Part shown: positions 19,530 to 29,352 of the stretch, piece after piece
How the letters are laid out: every line of letters begins with the position of its first letter
How positions within the stretch are numbered: the first letter of the stretch is position 1
Origin: Lonsdalea britannica
GTDB taxonomy: Bacteria; Pseudomonadota; Gammaproteobacteria; Enterobacterales; Enterobacteriaceae
Direction: 5' to 3'
Assembly (NCBI RefSeq): GCF_002111595.1
Contig: NZ_LUTN01000014.1
Coordinates: forward strand, 54,674 to 118,673
Length of the DNA stretch: 64,000 nucleotides
The notes under the pieces: generated by a model
What the model was told of the DNA's origin: nothing
Databases searched by the model: none
The model's input: only the letters and a program-made list of their open reading frames with translations
Position numbers and translations under genes: made by a program

Positions 19530-21236
19530 TTAGGCGGTCATCGGAAGCGGCGTTGCTTCAAGCGCTTGCTCCAGCGTCGGATAGAACGCCAGGCGGTTTT
19601 CTATCGGCACGACGTTGGCGCGGGCCAGCGTTTTCAACGGCTGGAACGGGATGTCGGTAATCACCAGCCGCTTTTCTGGCGGCAGCAGTTCGGTGAAGCG
19701 TAAGAGCGCGTTCAGTCCGCCCGCATCCAGCACCGGCACTGCGTCCCATTGCAGGACGATGGTCTGATACTCGTTGCTGCGAACCAACAGCTCGCCAAAG
19801 ATACGCTCGGCGGCGGCAAAGAATAGCGGGCCGTTGATGCGAATCACCAGACGCTGCCCTTGCACCGTGGCGGGCAGTTCGCTGAGACGTGTCATTTTCG
19901 CTATCCGGCGCATGAACAGGATAGAGGCGAGAACGATGCCGACGGTAATCGCAATCACCATATCGAACAGCACCGTCAGGGCCAGACACAGCACCATCAC
20001 AATGATGTCGTCTTTCGGCGCGTGGCGCATGAGGTCGATGACCTTGCGCGCTTCGCTCATGTTCCAGGCGACCAGCAGCAACAGCGAAGCCATCGCCGCC
20101 AGCGGCAGATAAGACAACCACGGCGCGAGCACCAGCAGCGCCAGGATCACCAGCAGCGCATGCACCACGGCGGAAATCGGCGACGTGGCGCCGGCGCGGA
20201 CGTTGGCGGCAGAACGGGCGATAGCGGCCGTCGCGGTGATGCCGCCGAAGAATGGCGTCACGATATTGCCGATGCCCTGACCGATCAGCTCGGTATTGGA
20301 GTTATGTTTACGTCCGGTCATGCCGTCGAGCACCACCGCGCACAGCAGGGACTCAATCGCGCCGAGGATCGCCATGGAGAAGGCGGCGGGCAGCAGGGCG
20401 GAGATAGTACTCCAGCTCAGCGGCATGACGCTGCCGTCGCTCCCTGGCATATTCCACGGCAGGACGAACTGAGGCAGGATTGGCGGAATACCGTGTCCCG
20501 CGGTGCCGTCAGCCAGTAGGTAGCTAAAACGTGAACCGATGGTGGCGACGTGAATGTCCAGCAGCGACAGCACCCCCATCACCATCGTCCCCGCCAGCAG
20601 CGCGGGCAGATGGCCGGGCAGGCGAATGCCAAGTTTGGGCCAAATGACCAGCACGGCCAGCGTGACGATACCGATCAGCGTGTCGCCCAAATGCATGGTC
20701 GGCAGTGCGCTGCCAAGCGCCAGCACTTTTCCGATGTAATGCTCCGGCATCACCGGAATGGTCAGACCGAAGAAGTCTTTCACCTGCATGGTGGCGATGG
20801 TGATCGCGATACCCGAGGTGAAGCCCAACGTGACGGAAACCGGGATATATTCAATCAACCTCCCCATACGACAGAGTCCGAGGATGAGCAGGAATACCCC
20901 GGAGAGCAGCGTCGCGATCAACAGGCCGGAAAGACCGAACTGTTGGGAGACCGGATAAAGAATGACGACGAAGGCCGCCGTGGGGCCGGATACGCTGTAA
21001 CGCGAACCGCCGCATAATGCGGTGATCAGGCCAGCGACCGCAGCCGTATACAGACCAAATTGAGGAGGAACGCCGCTGGCAATCGCCAATGCCATCGCCA
21101 GAGGGATCGCAATAATGCCGACGGTAATACCGGCGACAAAGTCTTGGGAAAAACGTTTGAAGGTATATTTTTCCCGCCAGCAGGCGTCAAGAAACGCGCT
21201 GAACGGTTTAATGCCGTTAAATAGGTATGATTTCAT
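19530..21236 (-). CDS. dauA: C4-dicarboxylate/SulP transporter DauA
   Basis: SLC26/SulP anion transporter; E. coli DauA takes up succinate and other C4-dicarboxylic acids aerobically at acid pH. 568 residues. The membrane domain has characteristic blocks [43 protein letters not shown] and [21 protein letters not shown] cytoplasmic STAS domain from about residue 440 includes [13 protein letters not shown] and [15 protein letters not shown]. The neighbourhood (rstAB, asr) also relates to acid. Confidence 0.93.
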   Translation of the reverse strand: MKSYLFNGIKPFSAFLDACWREKYTFKRFSQDFVAGITVGIIAIPLAMALAIASGVPPQFGLYTAAVAGLITALCGGSRYSVSGPTAAFVVILYPVSQQFGLSGLLIATLLSGVFLLILGLCRMGRLIEYIPVSVTLGFTSGIAITIATMQVKDFFGLTIPVMPEHYIGKVLALGSALPTMHLGDTLIGIVTLAVLVIWPKLGIRLPGHLPALLAGTMVMGVLSLLDIHVATIGSRFSYLLADGTAGHGIPPILPQFVLPWNMPGSDGSVMPLSWSTISALLPAAFSMAILGAIESLLCAVVLDGMTGRKHNSNTELIGQGIGNIVTPFFGGITATAAIARSAANVRAGATSPISAVVHALLVILALLVLAPWLSYLPLAAMASLLLLVAWNMSEARKVIDLMRHAPKDDIIVMVLCLALTVLFDMVIAITVGIVLASILFMRRIAKMTRLSELPATVQGQRLVIRINGPLFFAAAERIFGELLVRSNEYQTIVLQWDAVPVLDAGGLNALLRFTELLPPEKRLVITDIPFQPLKTLARANVVPIENRLAFYPTLEQALEATPLPMTA

Positions 21237-21601
21237 CTAAGACTAGGACCAACAAAATGAAAACAGATGGCGGGTCGGCAGGAGGCCCGTCGCGGGTTAA
21301 AGTATTACGATACGCCCATTGTTCAACGAAGATCCAGATGTAAATCAATAGAAAAGCATTATGTATTACCTTTCAGTTTCCGATGTAACCTTGAATCGGT
21401 GCGAACGCTAACATGTTGAACAACTGTCATAATTTCTGACCGACGCGTGGCTGGAAGGTCGTGAATAGGCCGAAAAACAGCAAGTTGGCCGCCGCTGCTG
21501 CGCTTATCCGAGGAAAACAAAGGAAACCGGGAGGGCCGAAGCCAAAAAAGTCAGAAGGAAAAGGGCATCGACCTATCGCGACGATGCCCTTAAAGAAGGG
21601 A
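21237..21601. other. Intergenic region upstream of dauA and downstream of chaA
   Basis: 365 bases. The right part contains the chaA terminator; the left part must hold the dauA promoter. No coding sequence is supported. Confidence 0.5.
21561..21591 (-). terminator. Terminator of chaA
   Basis: Ten-base perfect stem AAGGGCATCG / CGATGCCCTT, eleven-base loop, followed on the minus strand by TTTCCTTCT. It starts ten bases after the chaA stop. Confidence 0.78.
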
Positions 21602-22705
21602 TTACAGCATGATGGTCATGATGTAAGCGGCGAACAGCGCCAGATGCGCGCTTCCGTTAAGGACATTGGTGCGCCCGGTGGAAAACGAAATGTGGCACAG
21701 AACCAACACAGTTAACATCACCACGATGTGCGGCATATCCAGCGCGAAATCCAGCGTATTGCCCGTGATCATGGCGATCAGCGTGACGGCGGGGACGGTC
21801 AGGGAGATTGTCGCCAGCACGGAACCAAAGAACAGGTTCATCGCGCGTTGCACCTGATTTTTCAGAACGGCTCTGATCGCACCCAGACCTTCCGGCGACA
21901 GAATCAGCAGCGCTACGAGGAAACCGGTGAACTGGGACGGCGCGTTCATGCGTTCAAGCAAGGTCTCCAAGAGCTTGGAGTCCATTTTGGTCACGCTAAT
22001 TACAGCAATCAGGTGGATCACCAGCCATACCGCATGCCACAGGGAACTGTGCGCCGACGGTTTGCCGTGTTGACTATCCCCTTCGCCGTCACTCTCATCT
22101 TCGTGATCATAAACGAACAGGCTCTGGTGCGTGCGGGTCTGAATTTTCAGGAATACGCCGTACATTGCTGCCGAGATCAGCGCGATGATCAGCGACTGCG
22201 GCACGGAAAAGTTACCTGCCGGTAACGCGGCGGGAAAGACCAACACCAGAACGGCAAGGGGAAAAATCGCCATCAGATACTGCTTGATACCGCCCAGATT
22301 GACGTACTGCGTGGCGAATTTCCGTCCACCCAGCAGCAGAGCGAATCCCACCAGACCGCCGGTCACGATCATGATGATGGAATAAAGCGTATCGCGCATC
22401 AGATGGGGACCCGCATCGCCCGTCGCCATCAGGGCGGAGATCAGGCTGACTTCCAGAATGACAACGGACAAGCTGAGGATTAGTGAGCCAAAGGGTTCCC
22501 CCAGACGGTGGGCCAGCACGTCGGCATGACGCACCACGCTGAAGGCGCTGGAAAGGATCCCGACCAGCGCCAGCGCGTTGATAGCGATGATGCCGCCCAA
22601 ACTGGTGGTGTCGCCCCACATGACCAACACCAGCAGCGTGAGGAGAGGAAGAACAAGCGTGTATTCATGGTGACGGGTTTTCACCGTCTCGGCGGAAGAA
22701 GTCAT
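21602..22705 (-). CDS. chaA: Calcium/sodium-potassium:proton antiporter ChaA
   Basis: Inner-membrane CaCA-family cation/proton antiporter, 367 residues (366 in E. coli). Two homologous halves each carry the conserved acidic motif, seen as SVVILEVSLISALM in the first half and LSPEGLGAIRAVLKNQVQRAMNLF (split around PEGLGA) in the second, with an acidic DHEDESDGEGD loop between. ATG 22705 is chosen because AAGGAA lies ten bases upstream and the protein then matches E. coli; the frame stays open upstream to 22786. chaB, which follows chaA in E. coli, is absent; chaC is divergent. Confidence 0.92.
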   Translation of the reverse strand: MTSSAETVKTRHHEYTLVLPLLTLLVLVMWGDTTSLGGIIAINALALVGILSSAFSVVRHADVLAHRLGEPFGSLILSLSVVILEVSLISALMATGDAGPHLMRDTLYSIIMIVTGGLVGFALLLGGRKFATQYVNLGGIKQYLMAIFPLAVLVLVFPAALPAGNFSVPQSLIIALISAAMYGVFLKIQTRTHQSLFVYDHEDESDGEGDSQHGKPSAHSSLWHAVWLVIHLIAVISVTKMDSKLLETLLERMNAPSQFTGFLVALLILSPEGLGAIRAVLKNQVQRAMNLFFGSVLATISLTVPAVTLIAMITGNTLDFALDMPHIVVMLTVLVLCHISFSTGRTNVLNGSAHLALFAAYIMTIML

Positions 22706-23298
22706 TCTTGAAGGTTCCTTATTTGTGTCGCGAGCTTGCTGATAGAAATAACGTATAACGTCGTTATGGAATATTCGCCATGCCAAACACCAAGCGCCAC
22801 TAAAAGCCCTTAACTGCGATTAAATCCATGCACTTTCTGCATAAATATATCCGAATTAATTATTTTTATATTTTTACTTTTATCTCTCTAATAATAAACG
22901 AAATTGCTACAATTAGTCACTATTTAATCACTCGCTGCGAGCGATTAATGTGCATTTTAGGGTGGTATTTCAAAACCAACCGGCATAAAAACGTGTAAAA
23001 AGCGGATTTAATTGCATTTTCGTTAATAATTGTAGGCAGTACAACAAAGAGACCGCGTAAAGTGGTCAGCGGCGCGAAGTCGAAGTGGCTTCGGCGTTGA
23101 GGGTTGTTTCCTAAAAAGAAAACGGAAAATGACCATTTTGCGTCATCATGTTAAACACATTGGTAAGCAAGGTGAACGTTTCCGTCGCGCCGGGAAAATA
23201 ATCAACGTGCGCGTTGATTGTACGGTTCATGATCGTTCAGAATAGCCGGGTGACGCCATTCAGCAGGAAAGCGTGTAAGGGGTGAGGAAAGAGAACTT
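22706..23298. other. AT-rich intergenic region between chaA and chaC
   Basis: 593 bases between divergent genes. The segment around 22830-22930 is distinctly AT-rich compared with its surroundings, as expected for promoter or H-NS-bound DNA. I see no chaB and no supported ORF. A 20-base palindrome lies near chaC (separate entry). Confidence 0.5.
23200..23219. repeat. Perfect palindrome upstream of chaC
   Basis: AATCAACG-TGCG-CGTTGATT, eight-base arms, 80 bases upstream of the chaC start. The size and perfection suit a dimeric regulator; no regulator can be named. Confidence 0.5.
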
Positions 23299-23973
23299 GT
23301 GTTAACGCGTGATTTTTTACAGAAAGCCGATTGCCGGACGTCGTTCGGCCATATCGAAGAGCATTTATTGCTTACCCCGCAGCAGCGAGCAGACTCTCTG
23401 GAAACCACTTTATCCTGCCGTCCCCAGCATGAGGGCGTTTGGATCTTTGGCTACGGTTCTCTGATGTGGAATCCTGCCTTTGATGCGACCGAGAGTTGCC
23501 TGGCCACGCTGAAAGGCTGGCAGCGCGCGTTTTGCTTACGTTTGACCGCCGGGCGCGGCACCACGGCTCAGCCGGGGCGAATGTTGGGACTCAAACCGGG
23601 AGGAGAAACGACGGGACTTGCCTATCGTCTTCCGGAAGACAGCCTGCGCGAAGAGCTGGCGCTGCTGTGGAAACGGGAAATGCTGACCAGCTGCTATCGT
23701 CCCCTGTGGTGTGAATTGGAGTGCGCCGAAGGCGGTTACCTGACGGCGCTGGTTTTTGTCATCAATCCCGACCATCCGCTGCTGGAACAGGATACCTGCA
23801 TTCAAAGCGTGGCGCCGCTGATCGCGCGTGCACGGGGGCCGCTTGGCACGAACGCGCAATACCTTTTTTCCCTGGAGCGCGAACTACAACATTATGGGAT
23901 GCCGGACGACAATCTGATTGCGCTGGCGCAAAGAGTCAGAGAGCTTTTGGACGCGTCACCTTCCGGCGAATAA
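23299..23973 (+). CDS. chaC: Glutathione-specific gamma-glutamylcyclotransferase ChaC
   Basis: Cytosolic enzyme that cleaves glutathione to 5-oxoproline and Cys-Gly. 224 residues. The GGCT substrate-binding motif FGYGSLMWNP lies near residues 50-60 and a catalytic-type Glu is in LWKREM. Other family blocks are GWQRAFCLR, RGTTAQPGRMLGL and PDDNLIALAQRV. The start is GTG 23299 with AGGAAAG upstream. A peptide ABC importer operon starts 125 bases downstream on the same strand. Confidence 0.92.
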   Translation: MLTRDFLQKADCRTSFGHIEEHLLLTPQQRADSLETTLSCRPQHEGVWIFGYGSLMWNPAFDATESCLATLKGWQRAFCLRLTAGRGTTAQPGRMLGLKPGGETTGLAYRLPEDSLREELALLWKREMLTSCYRPLWCELECAEGGYLTALVFVINPDHPLLEQDTCIQSVAPLIARARGPLGTNAQYLFSLERELQHYGMPDDNLIALAQRVRELLDASPSGE

Positions 23974-24098
23974 TTCACCTCATTTTTCCATATATAATAT
24001 ATAGTTATATCCATATCACTGAATATAATTTCAAACGCTTTTGTCATCTCGCCTACACTCCGGGCCTTATTTTTACTCGGCAAATGAGGGATAGCGTA

Positions 24099-25142
24099 GT
24101 GCGTACAATTCATGGACACCTCCGTGCCGGGTGGCAACGAACCGGAACTGTGCTGAGCAGTCTGCTGGCGCTGGCCATCACGCTGCTGGGGCTCCTGCTT
24201 TTCACTTTCTTACTGACTCATCTGGCGCCCATCGATCCGGCGCTGCAAATTGCGGGCGATCGCGCCAGCGAGTCGACCTATCTGCAGGTCCGGCAGCAGT
24301 TAGGTCTGGACCAACCGCTATGGGTTCAGTTCTGGCATTACCTGACGGCGCTCGCTCACGGCGATCTGGGCATTTCCCGCAGCACCTCTCAGCCTGTCTT
24401 CGATGATTTGATGCGCGCGTTTCCCGCGACGCTCGAGCTGGCGACCTGCGCCATTATCATCGGCTTTGTCTTTGGCGTGACGCTGGCGTTGCTGTCGGTC
24501 CTGAAGCCCGGCAGCCTGCTGGATAATGCGGTGCGGATGATCTCGCTGGTGGGGTATTCCGTTCCCATTTTCTGGTTAGGGCTGCTGAGTTTGCTGCTGT
24601 TTTATGCGGTTTTGCACTGGGCTGGCGGTCCGGGACGACTTGATGATATCTATCAATACACGCTGGAGCCGCGCACAGGGTTTGTCCTGATCGATACCTG
24701 GCTCAGCGGCGATCCGGAGATGTTTCGCAACGCCATTCGTCATCTGTGGCTTCCCGCCTGCGTGCTGGGTCTGCTGTCGATGGCGGGGATAACCCGACTG
24801 TTGCGAGCGGCGATGCTGGACGAATGCCATAAAGAGTACGTGTTACTGGCTCGCGCGAAGGGCGCCGGTCAACTGCGCATCTTGCTTTGCCATGTATTGC
24901 CCAATATTCGCGGCGTCATGGTCACGGTACTGATGCTGTCGTATGCCAGCCTCCTCGAAGGCGCGGTGCTGACCGAAACGGTCTTCTCATGGCCCGGCGT
25001 GGGGCGTTATCTGACGACCGCGCTGTTTGGCGCGGATATTCCCGCCATTCTCGGCTCCACTCTCCTCATCGGCCTGTGCTTTATTCTGATGAATGCGTTG
25101 GCCGATGCGCTGATTTACCTCACTGACCCTCGGACACGATGA
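24099..25142 (+). CDS. Peptide-type ABC transporter permease (DppB/OppB family)
   Basis: First inner-membrane subunit of a family 5 peptide/opine/nickel importer, about 347 residues. It has the usual N-terminal helix, a periplasmic loop with GDRASESTYLQVRQQLGLDQP and GDLGIS(R)S, then five more helices. The cytoplasmic EAA-type loop is EYVLLARAKGAGQLRILLCHVLPN. GTG 24099 is preferred because GAGGG lies nine bases upstream; ATG 24084 is in frame but has no ribosome site. Its stop overlaps the start of the next permease (ATGA). Confidence 0.85.
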   Translation: MRTIHGHLRAGWQRTGTVLSSLLALAITLLGLLLFTFLLTHLAPIDPALQIAGDRASESTYLQVRQQLGLDQPLWVQFWHYLTALAHGDLGISRSTSQPVFDDLMRAFPATLELATCAIIIGFVFGVTLALLSVLKPGSLLDNAVRMISLVGYSVPIFWLGLLSLLLFYAVLHWAGGPGRLDDIYQYTLEPRTGFVLIDTWLSGDPEMFRNAIRHLWLPACVLGLLSMAGITRLLRAAMLDECHKEYVLLARAKGAGQLRILLCHVLPNIRGVMVTVLMLSYASLLEGAVLTETVFSWPGVGRYLTTALFGADIPAILGSTLLIGLCFILMNALADALIYLTDPRTR

Positions 25143-26007
25143 TGCGATTGACTCTCTTTAAGGGCCTGCGTTCGCAGCCGCGCGCCCGACGCACTTTTTG
25201 GCCTGCCGTGAACAGCTTGAATATTGGCTGCGTTCTCCTGTCTCTGTTAATCGGGATTGCGTTGCTTGCCCCGTGCTTGCGCCGTATGACCCGAATGCGC
25301 AGTTCATCACCCAGCGTTTGCTGCCGCCCTCCGCCGAGCATTGGCTGGGAACGGATGGGTTCGGCCGGGATCTGTTGTCCCGGGTGCTCTATGGCGCGCG
25401 GCCCACGCTATTACTGGTTTCGCTGATCCTGATCCTCACCGTGCCGGTCGGTCTGCTGGTCGGCATAAGCGCGGGTTATCTCGGCGGTTGGTTTGAAAAG
25501 ACGCTTATGCGGCTGACCGATATCGTCCTGTCTCTGCCGGGGCTGGTGATCGCGCTGGCGATGGTGGCGGTGCTGGGGCCGGGGCTGATTAACGGCGCTT
25601 TGGCGCTGGCGCTGACCAGCTGGCCCCAGTTTGCCCGTCAGGCCCGCGCAGAGACGCTGGCGCTGCGCCGCAGCGACTATTTGGCCGCCGCCCGTATGCA
25701 GGGCATTACCGGCCTGCGGCTGATGAGCGGACATATCTTGCCGCTGTGTTTGCCGGGCGCGGTGGTGCGCGCTGCGCTGAGTCTGGGGGGGATTATCCTT
25801 GCCGCCGCCGGACTGGGCTTTCTGGGAATGGGCGTACAACCGCCGACCGCTGAATGGGGTTCAATGGTGTCGGAAGGGAGCAAAGTCATTTTCGATCAAT
25901 GGTGGGTGGCGGCCGCGCCGGGCGGCGCAATCTTGTTCGCCAGTCTGACGTTTAACCTGCTGGGCGATGGCCTGCGCGACAAACTGGACCCGCGACATGA
26001 AAAATAG
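25139..26007 (+). CDS. Peptide-type ABC transporter permease (DppC/OppC family, one frame break)
   Basis: Second permease of the importer. The first frame gives MMRLTLFKGLRSQPRARRTF then a membrane helix up to GIALLAP. The rest (VLAPYDPNAQF, HWLGTDGFGRDLLSRVLYGARPTLL, SDYLAAARMQGITGLRLMSGHILP, GMGVQPPTAEWG) is in another frame. Adding one G at about 25273 (CCCCGTGC to CCCCGGTGC) joins them and restores about 289 residues. LGTDGFGRD and the EAA-type loop are typical of DppC/OppC. It overlaps the next gene (ATPase) by eleven bases. Confidence 0.85.
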
Positions 26008-26841
26008 TGAAACCACGTTGCTGGACGTCAACCAGCTGTCCATTGGATTGGCGGATGACCCGTCAGCGCTGCTGGTGCATCCCTTGTCGTTCCGTCTGGG
26101 GCGGGAGCGTGTCGCGCTGGTCGGCGAATCGGGTTCCGGTAAGTCCCTGACCGCCAAAGCTTGATGGGATTGCTGCCGTCCGCGTGCCGAATTCATAGCG
26201 GCGATGTCGTTATGAACGGCCAGTCGCTGGCTTCGTTAAGCGAAAGCCAGTGGCGGCAGTGGCGCGGCGACCGGGTGTCGATGGTCTTGCAGGACCCGAA
26301 ACATGCGCTGAATCCGATGCGCCAGGTGGGTTGGCAGGTGGAAGAGCCGCTGAAGCTGCATACCTCGCTATCCGCGCGCGAACGGCGCGAAAAGGTGTTG
26401 GATATGCTTAACGCCGTCGGGTTGGCGGATCCCAAACGATTGTATAAGCAGTATCCGCATCAGCTTTCCGGCGGGATGGGACAGCGTGTCATGCTGGCCA
26501 TCGCGCTAATTACTGAGCCGGAGTTGCTGATCGCCGATGAGCCGACGTCCGCTTTGGATCATGAACGACGCGATCAGGTGCTATCGCTGATCGATCGGTT
26601 GGTGGAAGAACGCAATATGGGGCTGTTGTTGATCAGCCATGATCTCCCGCAGGTGGCGCGTCACTGTGAACGCGTGCTGGTGATGTACAAAGGGCGCTTG
26701 CTGGATGCCCTGGCGGCGGAAGCGTTGCCGCAGGCCACTCATCCGTATACCCGCACGTTGTGGAACTGTCAGCCGAGTCGACACACCCGGGGGCAGGTGC
26801 TGCCGGTATTAGATCGTGTGTTGCTGGAGTCATTGTCATGA
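25997..26841 (+). CDS. Peptide ABC transporter ATPase (DppD/OppD type, one frame break)
   Basis: First nucleotide-binding subunit. Walker A GESGSGKS lies near residue 43; then the frame meets TGA at 26162 (AAAGCTTGATGG). One added base restores AAA GCx TTG ATG GGA, giving the family sequence KALMGLLP. Downstream are the Q-loop MVLQDPKHALNPM, signature LSGGMGQRV, Walker B LLIADEPTSALD and switch HisD ISHD. The restored length is about 281 residues. It overlaps the next ATPase gene by four bases (ATGA). Confidence 0.85.
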
Positions 26842-27518
26842 GTCGTCATGCTGTTGTACTACGTCATTTAAGCGTGTCACACCCGCAGGGAGGCCACGCT
26901 AATAGGGTCGTTCATGACGTCGATCTGACCATTCCGCGCGGCGAATGTTTTGGGCTGGTTGGTCCGTCCGGCTGCGGCAAATCGTCGTTGCTGTGGGCGC
27001 TGGCGGGCCTGAATCTGCACTGGCAGGGGGAGATGACCTTGCTGGATCAGCCGGTGAAACCGCATCAGGCCTTTACGGGAGCACTGCGTCGCCGGGTACA
27101 GATGGTCTTTCAGGACCCATTCGCTTCATTGCATCCCCGTCATCGCCTGAGGCGCACGTTGTCCGAGCCGCTTAGACTGCTCGGAGAAACGGATATCGAC
27201 GGACGGATTGAACGCGCGTTTCAGCGAGTCGACTTGCCGCTAACGCTGCTGGATCGTTATCCGCATCAGCTTTCGGGCGGTCAACGTCAGCGTGTAGCGA
27301 TCATTCGGGCGCTGCTGCTCCAGCCGGAGCTGTTGCTGCTGGATGAACCGACGTCCGCGCTGGATATGTCGGTGCAGGCTGAAATTCTCAATTTGCTGAA
27401 TGAGCTGAAATCGGCAGGCGATCTGACCTTGGTGCTGGTCAGCCATGACGGTAACGTGATTGACCATTTATGCGACCGCGCGGCGGCGATGTCGCAGGGG
27501 CGTTTGCAGCCGTTCTGA
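26838..27518 (+). CDS. Peptide ABC transporter ATPase (DppF/OppF type)
   Basis: Second nucleotide-binding subunit, 226 residues, on the short side for DppF/OppF because the usual C-terminal regulatory extension is missing. Walker A GPSGCGKSS, Q-loop MVFQDPFASLHPRH, signature LSGGQRQRV, Walker B LLLLDEPTSALD and switch VSHD are all present. It is coupled to the preceding ATPase gene. The substrate-binding protein gene follows after about 106 bases. Confidence 0.88.
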   Translation: MSRHAVVLRHLSVSHPQGGHANRVVHDVDLTIPRGECFGLVGPSGCGKSSLLWALAGLNLHWQGEMTLLDQPVKPHQAFTGALRRRVQMVFQDPFASLHPRHRLRRTLSEPLRLLGETDIDGRIERAFQRVDLPLTLLDRYPHQLSGGQRQRVAIIRALLLQPELLLLDEPTSALDMSVQAEILNLLNELKSAGDLTLVLVSHDGNVIDHLCDRAAAMSQGRLQPF

Positions 27519-27624
27519 CCTGATTAGCGTAAACGGTTATATCAAAGCAGTTTATGCCATTAGCGCAATCACCGGTCTTTTCTCTAGACTCTACCCATCA
27601 TTCAATTTGTGTCATGGAGACAAT

Positions 27625-29199
27625 ATGAAAAAGTGGCTTCCCGTCATGCTGGCGACGGTTTTGCTGGCCAGCCCGTCGCTGCGAGCGGCGACACCGCCGA
27701 ATACGTTGGTGGTGGCGATCTCCCTTAACGGCATCATTAGCCTGGATCCGGCGGAAAGTTTCGAAACGGTCAGCACCAGTTCGCTGGATGCGCTGTATCA
27801 GGCGCTGGTGAAGAGCGATCGCGTTAACCCGACGCAGCTTAATCCCGATCTGGCGACATCCTGGCAGGTCGGTGCTGACGGACACAGTCTGGTTTTCACG
27901 CTGGACCCTAAAGCGACTTTCGCCTCCGGCAATCCGGTATTGGCGGATGACGTGATTTATTCATTTACCCGGGCGGTGAAGCTGAATAAAACGCCGGCGT
28001 TTATTTTAAACGAGCTGGGCTGGAAAGCGGAAAACATCGACGCGCAGTTTAAAAAGCTCGACGATCATCAGCTGGAAGTCCGCTGGACGGCGGATATCGG
28101 CAGCGATCTGGCGCTCCGGTTGCTTTCCTCTGGCGTCGCCTCTGTCGTCGATAGCAAAGTGGTTTCCAGCCATGGCGTGAACGATGATTTCGGCAGCGGC
28201 TGGTTGAAAAATCACTCTGCGGGCAGCGGTGCTTATCAGCTTCGCAACTACATTCCGCAGCAGGCGCTGGTGCTGGAAGCCAACACGCATGGCGTGAAGC
28301 AGCCAAAATTGAAGCAGGTGATTTTGAAAGATGTGGCCGATCCGGGCGCGCGTCGTCTGCTATTGATTCAGGGCGATGCGGACGTGGCGTACGATCTGGG
28401 GGCGGATCAGTTCAGCGCACTGGCGAATCAGCCGGGCGTCAAGATCAGTACGTCGCCGGGCGGCAAGATTTACTATCTCGGATTCAACACGCAGGATAAT
28501 AAAGCGCCGACGCTGGGCAACCCCGCATTCTGGCAGGCAGCACGCTGGCTGGTGGATTATGAAGGGATCTCGAAGAACCTGCTCAATGGCCAGTTCATCG
28601 TGCATCAGAATTTCCTGCCGGAAGGGTTTGATGGCGCGGCGAAAGAGCAACCCTTCAAACTCGACGTTGATAAAGCGAAGAAGATCTTGAGTGACGCCGG
28701 AATCAAGCCGGGCACGCGTTTCGCGCTGACCGTCATTAATCAGCCGCCGTACACCGATATCGCTCAGGCGTTGCAGGCCAGTTTTGCCCAAGCCGACATC
28801 CATATTGACGTACAGCCAGTGGTGGAAAGCGAGCTGTGGACGAAAATGCGCTCGCGTAATTTCCAGTCGATTTTTGTTTACTGGGGACCGGACTACATCG
28901 ACCCGAATACCAACGCCAGCACCTTCGCCTATAACGTGCCGAACGGTCCCAAAACACTGGCCTGGCGCGTAGGTTGGGATATTCCGGAACTCAGTCAGCA
29001 AACGCAGGCTGCGGCGGCCGAGCGCGATCGCGCGAAGCGCCAGGCGCTGTATCAAACGCTACAGAAGGAGATCCGTGAGCATTCGCCGTTTGTGGTAATG
29101 CTGCAAGGTATGCGTCTGGTGGCGGTGCGCGACAATCTGAAAGACGTGAAACAGAGTCTGGCTAACTCCATGTTGTATTACGATGACATTGGCAAGTAG
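27625..29199 (+). CDS. Periplasmic substrate-binding protein of the peptide-type ABC importer
   Basis: Family 5 solute-binding protein of 524 residues with a signal peptide ending SLRAATPP. Typical blocks are LDPAESFETVSTSSLDALYQ near the mature N-terminus, SGAYQLRNYIPQQALVLEAN, YYLGFNTQDNK and VYWGPDYIDPNTNASTFAYN. ATG 27625 follows GGAG at seven bases. It is the last gene of the permease-permease-ATPase-ATPase-binding protein unit and is closed by a terminator. The ligand cannot be read from the sequence; a di- or oligopeptide is most likely. Confidence 0.85.
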   Translation: MKKWLPVMLATVLLASPSLRAATPPNTLVVAISLNGIISLDPAESFETVSTSSLDALYQALVKSDRVNPTQLNPDLATSWQVGADGHSLVFTLDPKATFASGNPVLADDVIYSFTRAVKLNKTPAFILNELGWKAENIDAQFKKLDDHQLEVRWTADIGSDLALRLLSSGVASVVDSKVVSSHGVNDDFGSGWLKNHSAGSGAYQLRNYIPQQALVLEANTHGVKQPKLKQVILKDVADPGARRLLLIQGDADVAYDLGADQFSALANQPGVKISTSPGGKIYYLGFNTQDNKAPTLGNPAFWQAARWLVDYEGISKNLLNGQFIVHQNFLPEGFDGAAKEQPFKLDVDKAKKILSDAGIKPGTRFALTVINQPPYTDIAQALQASFAQADIHIDVQPVVESELWTKMRSRNFQSIFVYWGPDYIDPNTNASTFAYNVPNGPKTLAWRVGWDIPELSQQTQAAAAERDRAKRQALYQTLQKEIREHSPFVVMLQGMRLVAVRDNLKDVKQSLANSMLYYDDIGK

Positions 29200-29270
29200 G
29201 GCGACAAGCCTTCCCGGCGTATCTTTTCGCCGGGACAGATGTCGTTAACTCGGCGAGCAAGCCGCAAAAG

Positions 29271-29305
29271 AAAAAACCATCGACTGCAAGGCCGATGGTT
29301 TTTTT
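29271..29305. terminator. Bidirectional terminator
   Basis: AAAAAA-CCATCG, ten-base loop, CGATGG-TTTTTTT. A T tract flanks the stem on both strands, so it can serve the importer operon (plus) and the DUF481 gene (minus), which converge here. Confidence 0.88.
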
Positions 29306-29352
29306 ATGTCGCGAGCAGAAGGTTCTCTCACGATAGTGTGGAACGCGTGGCC

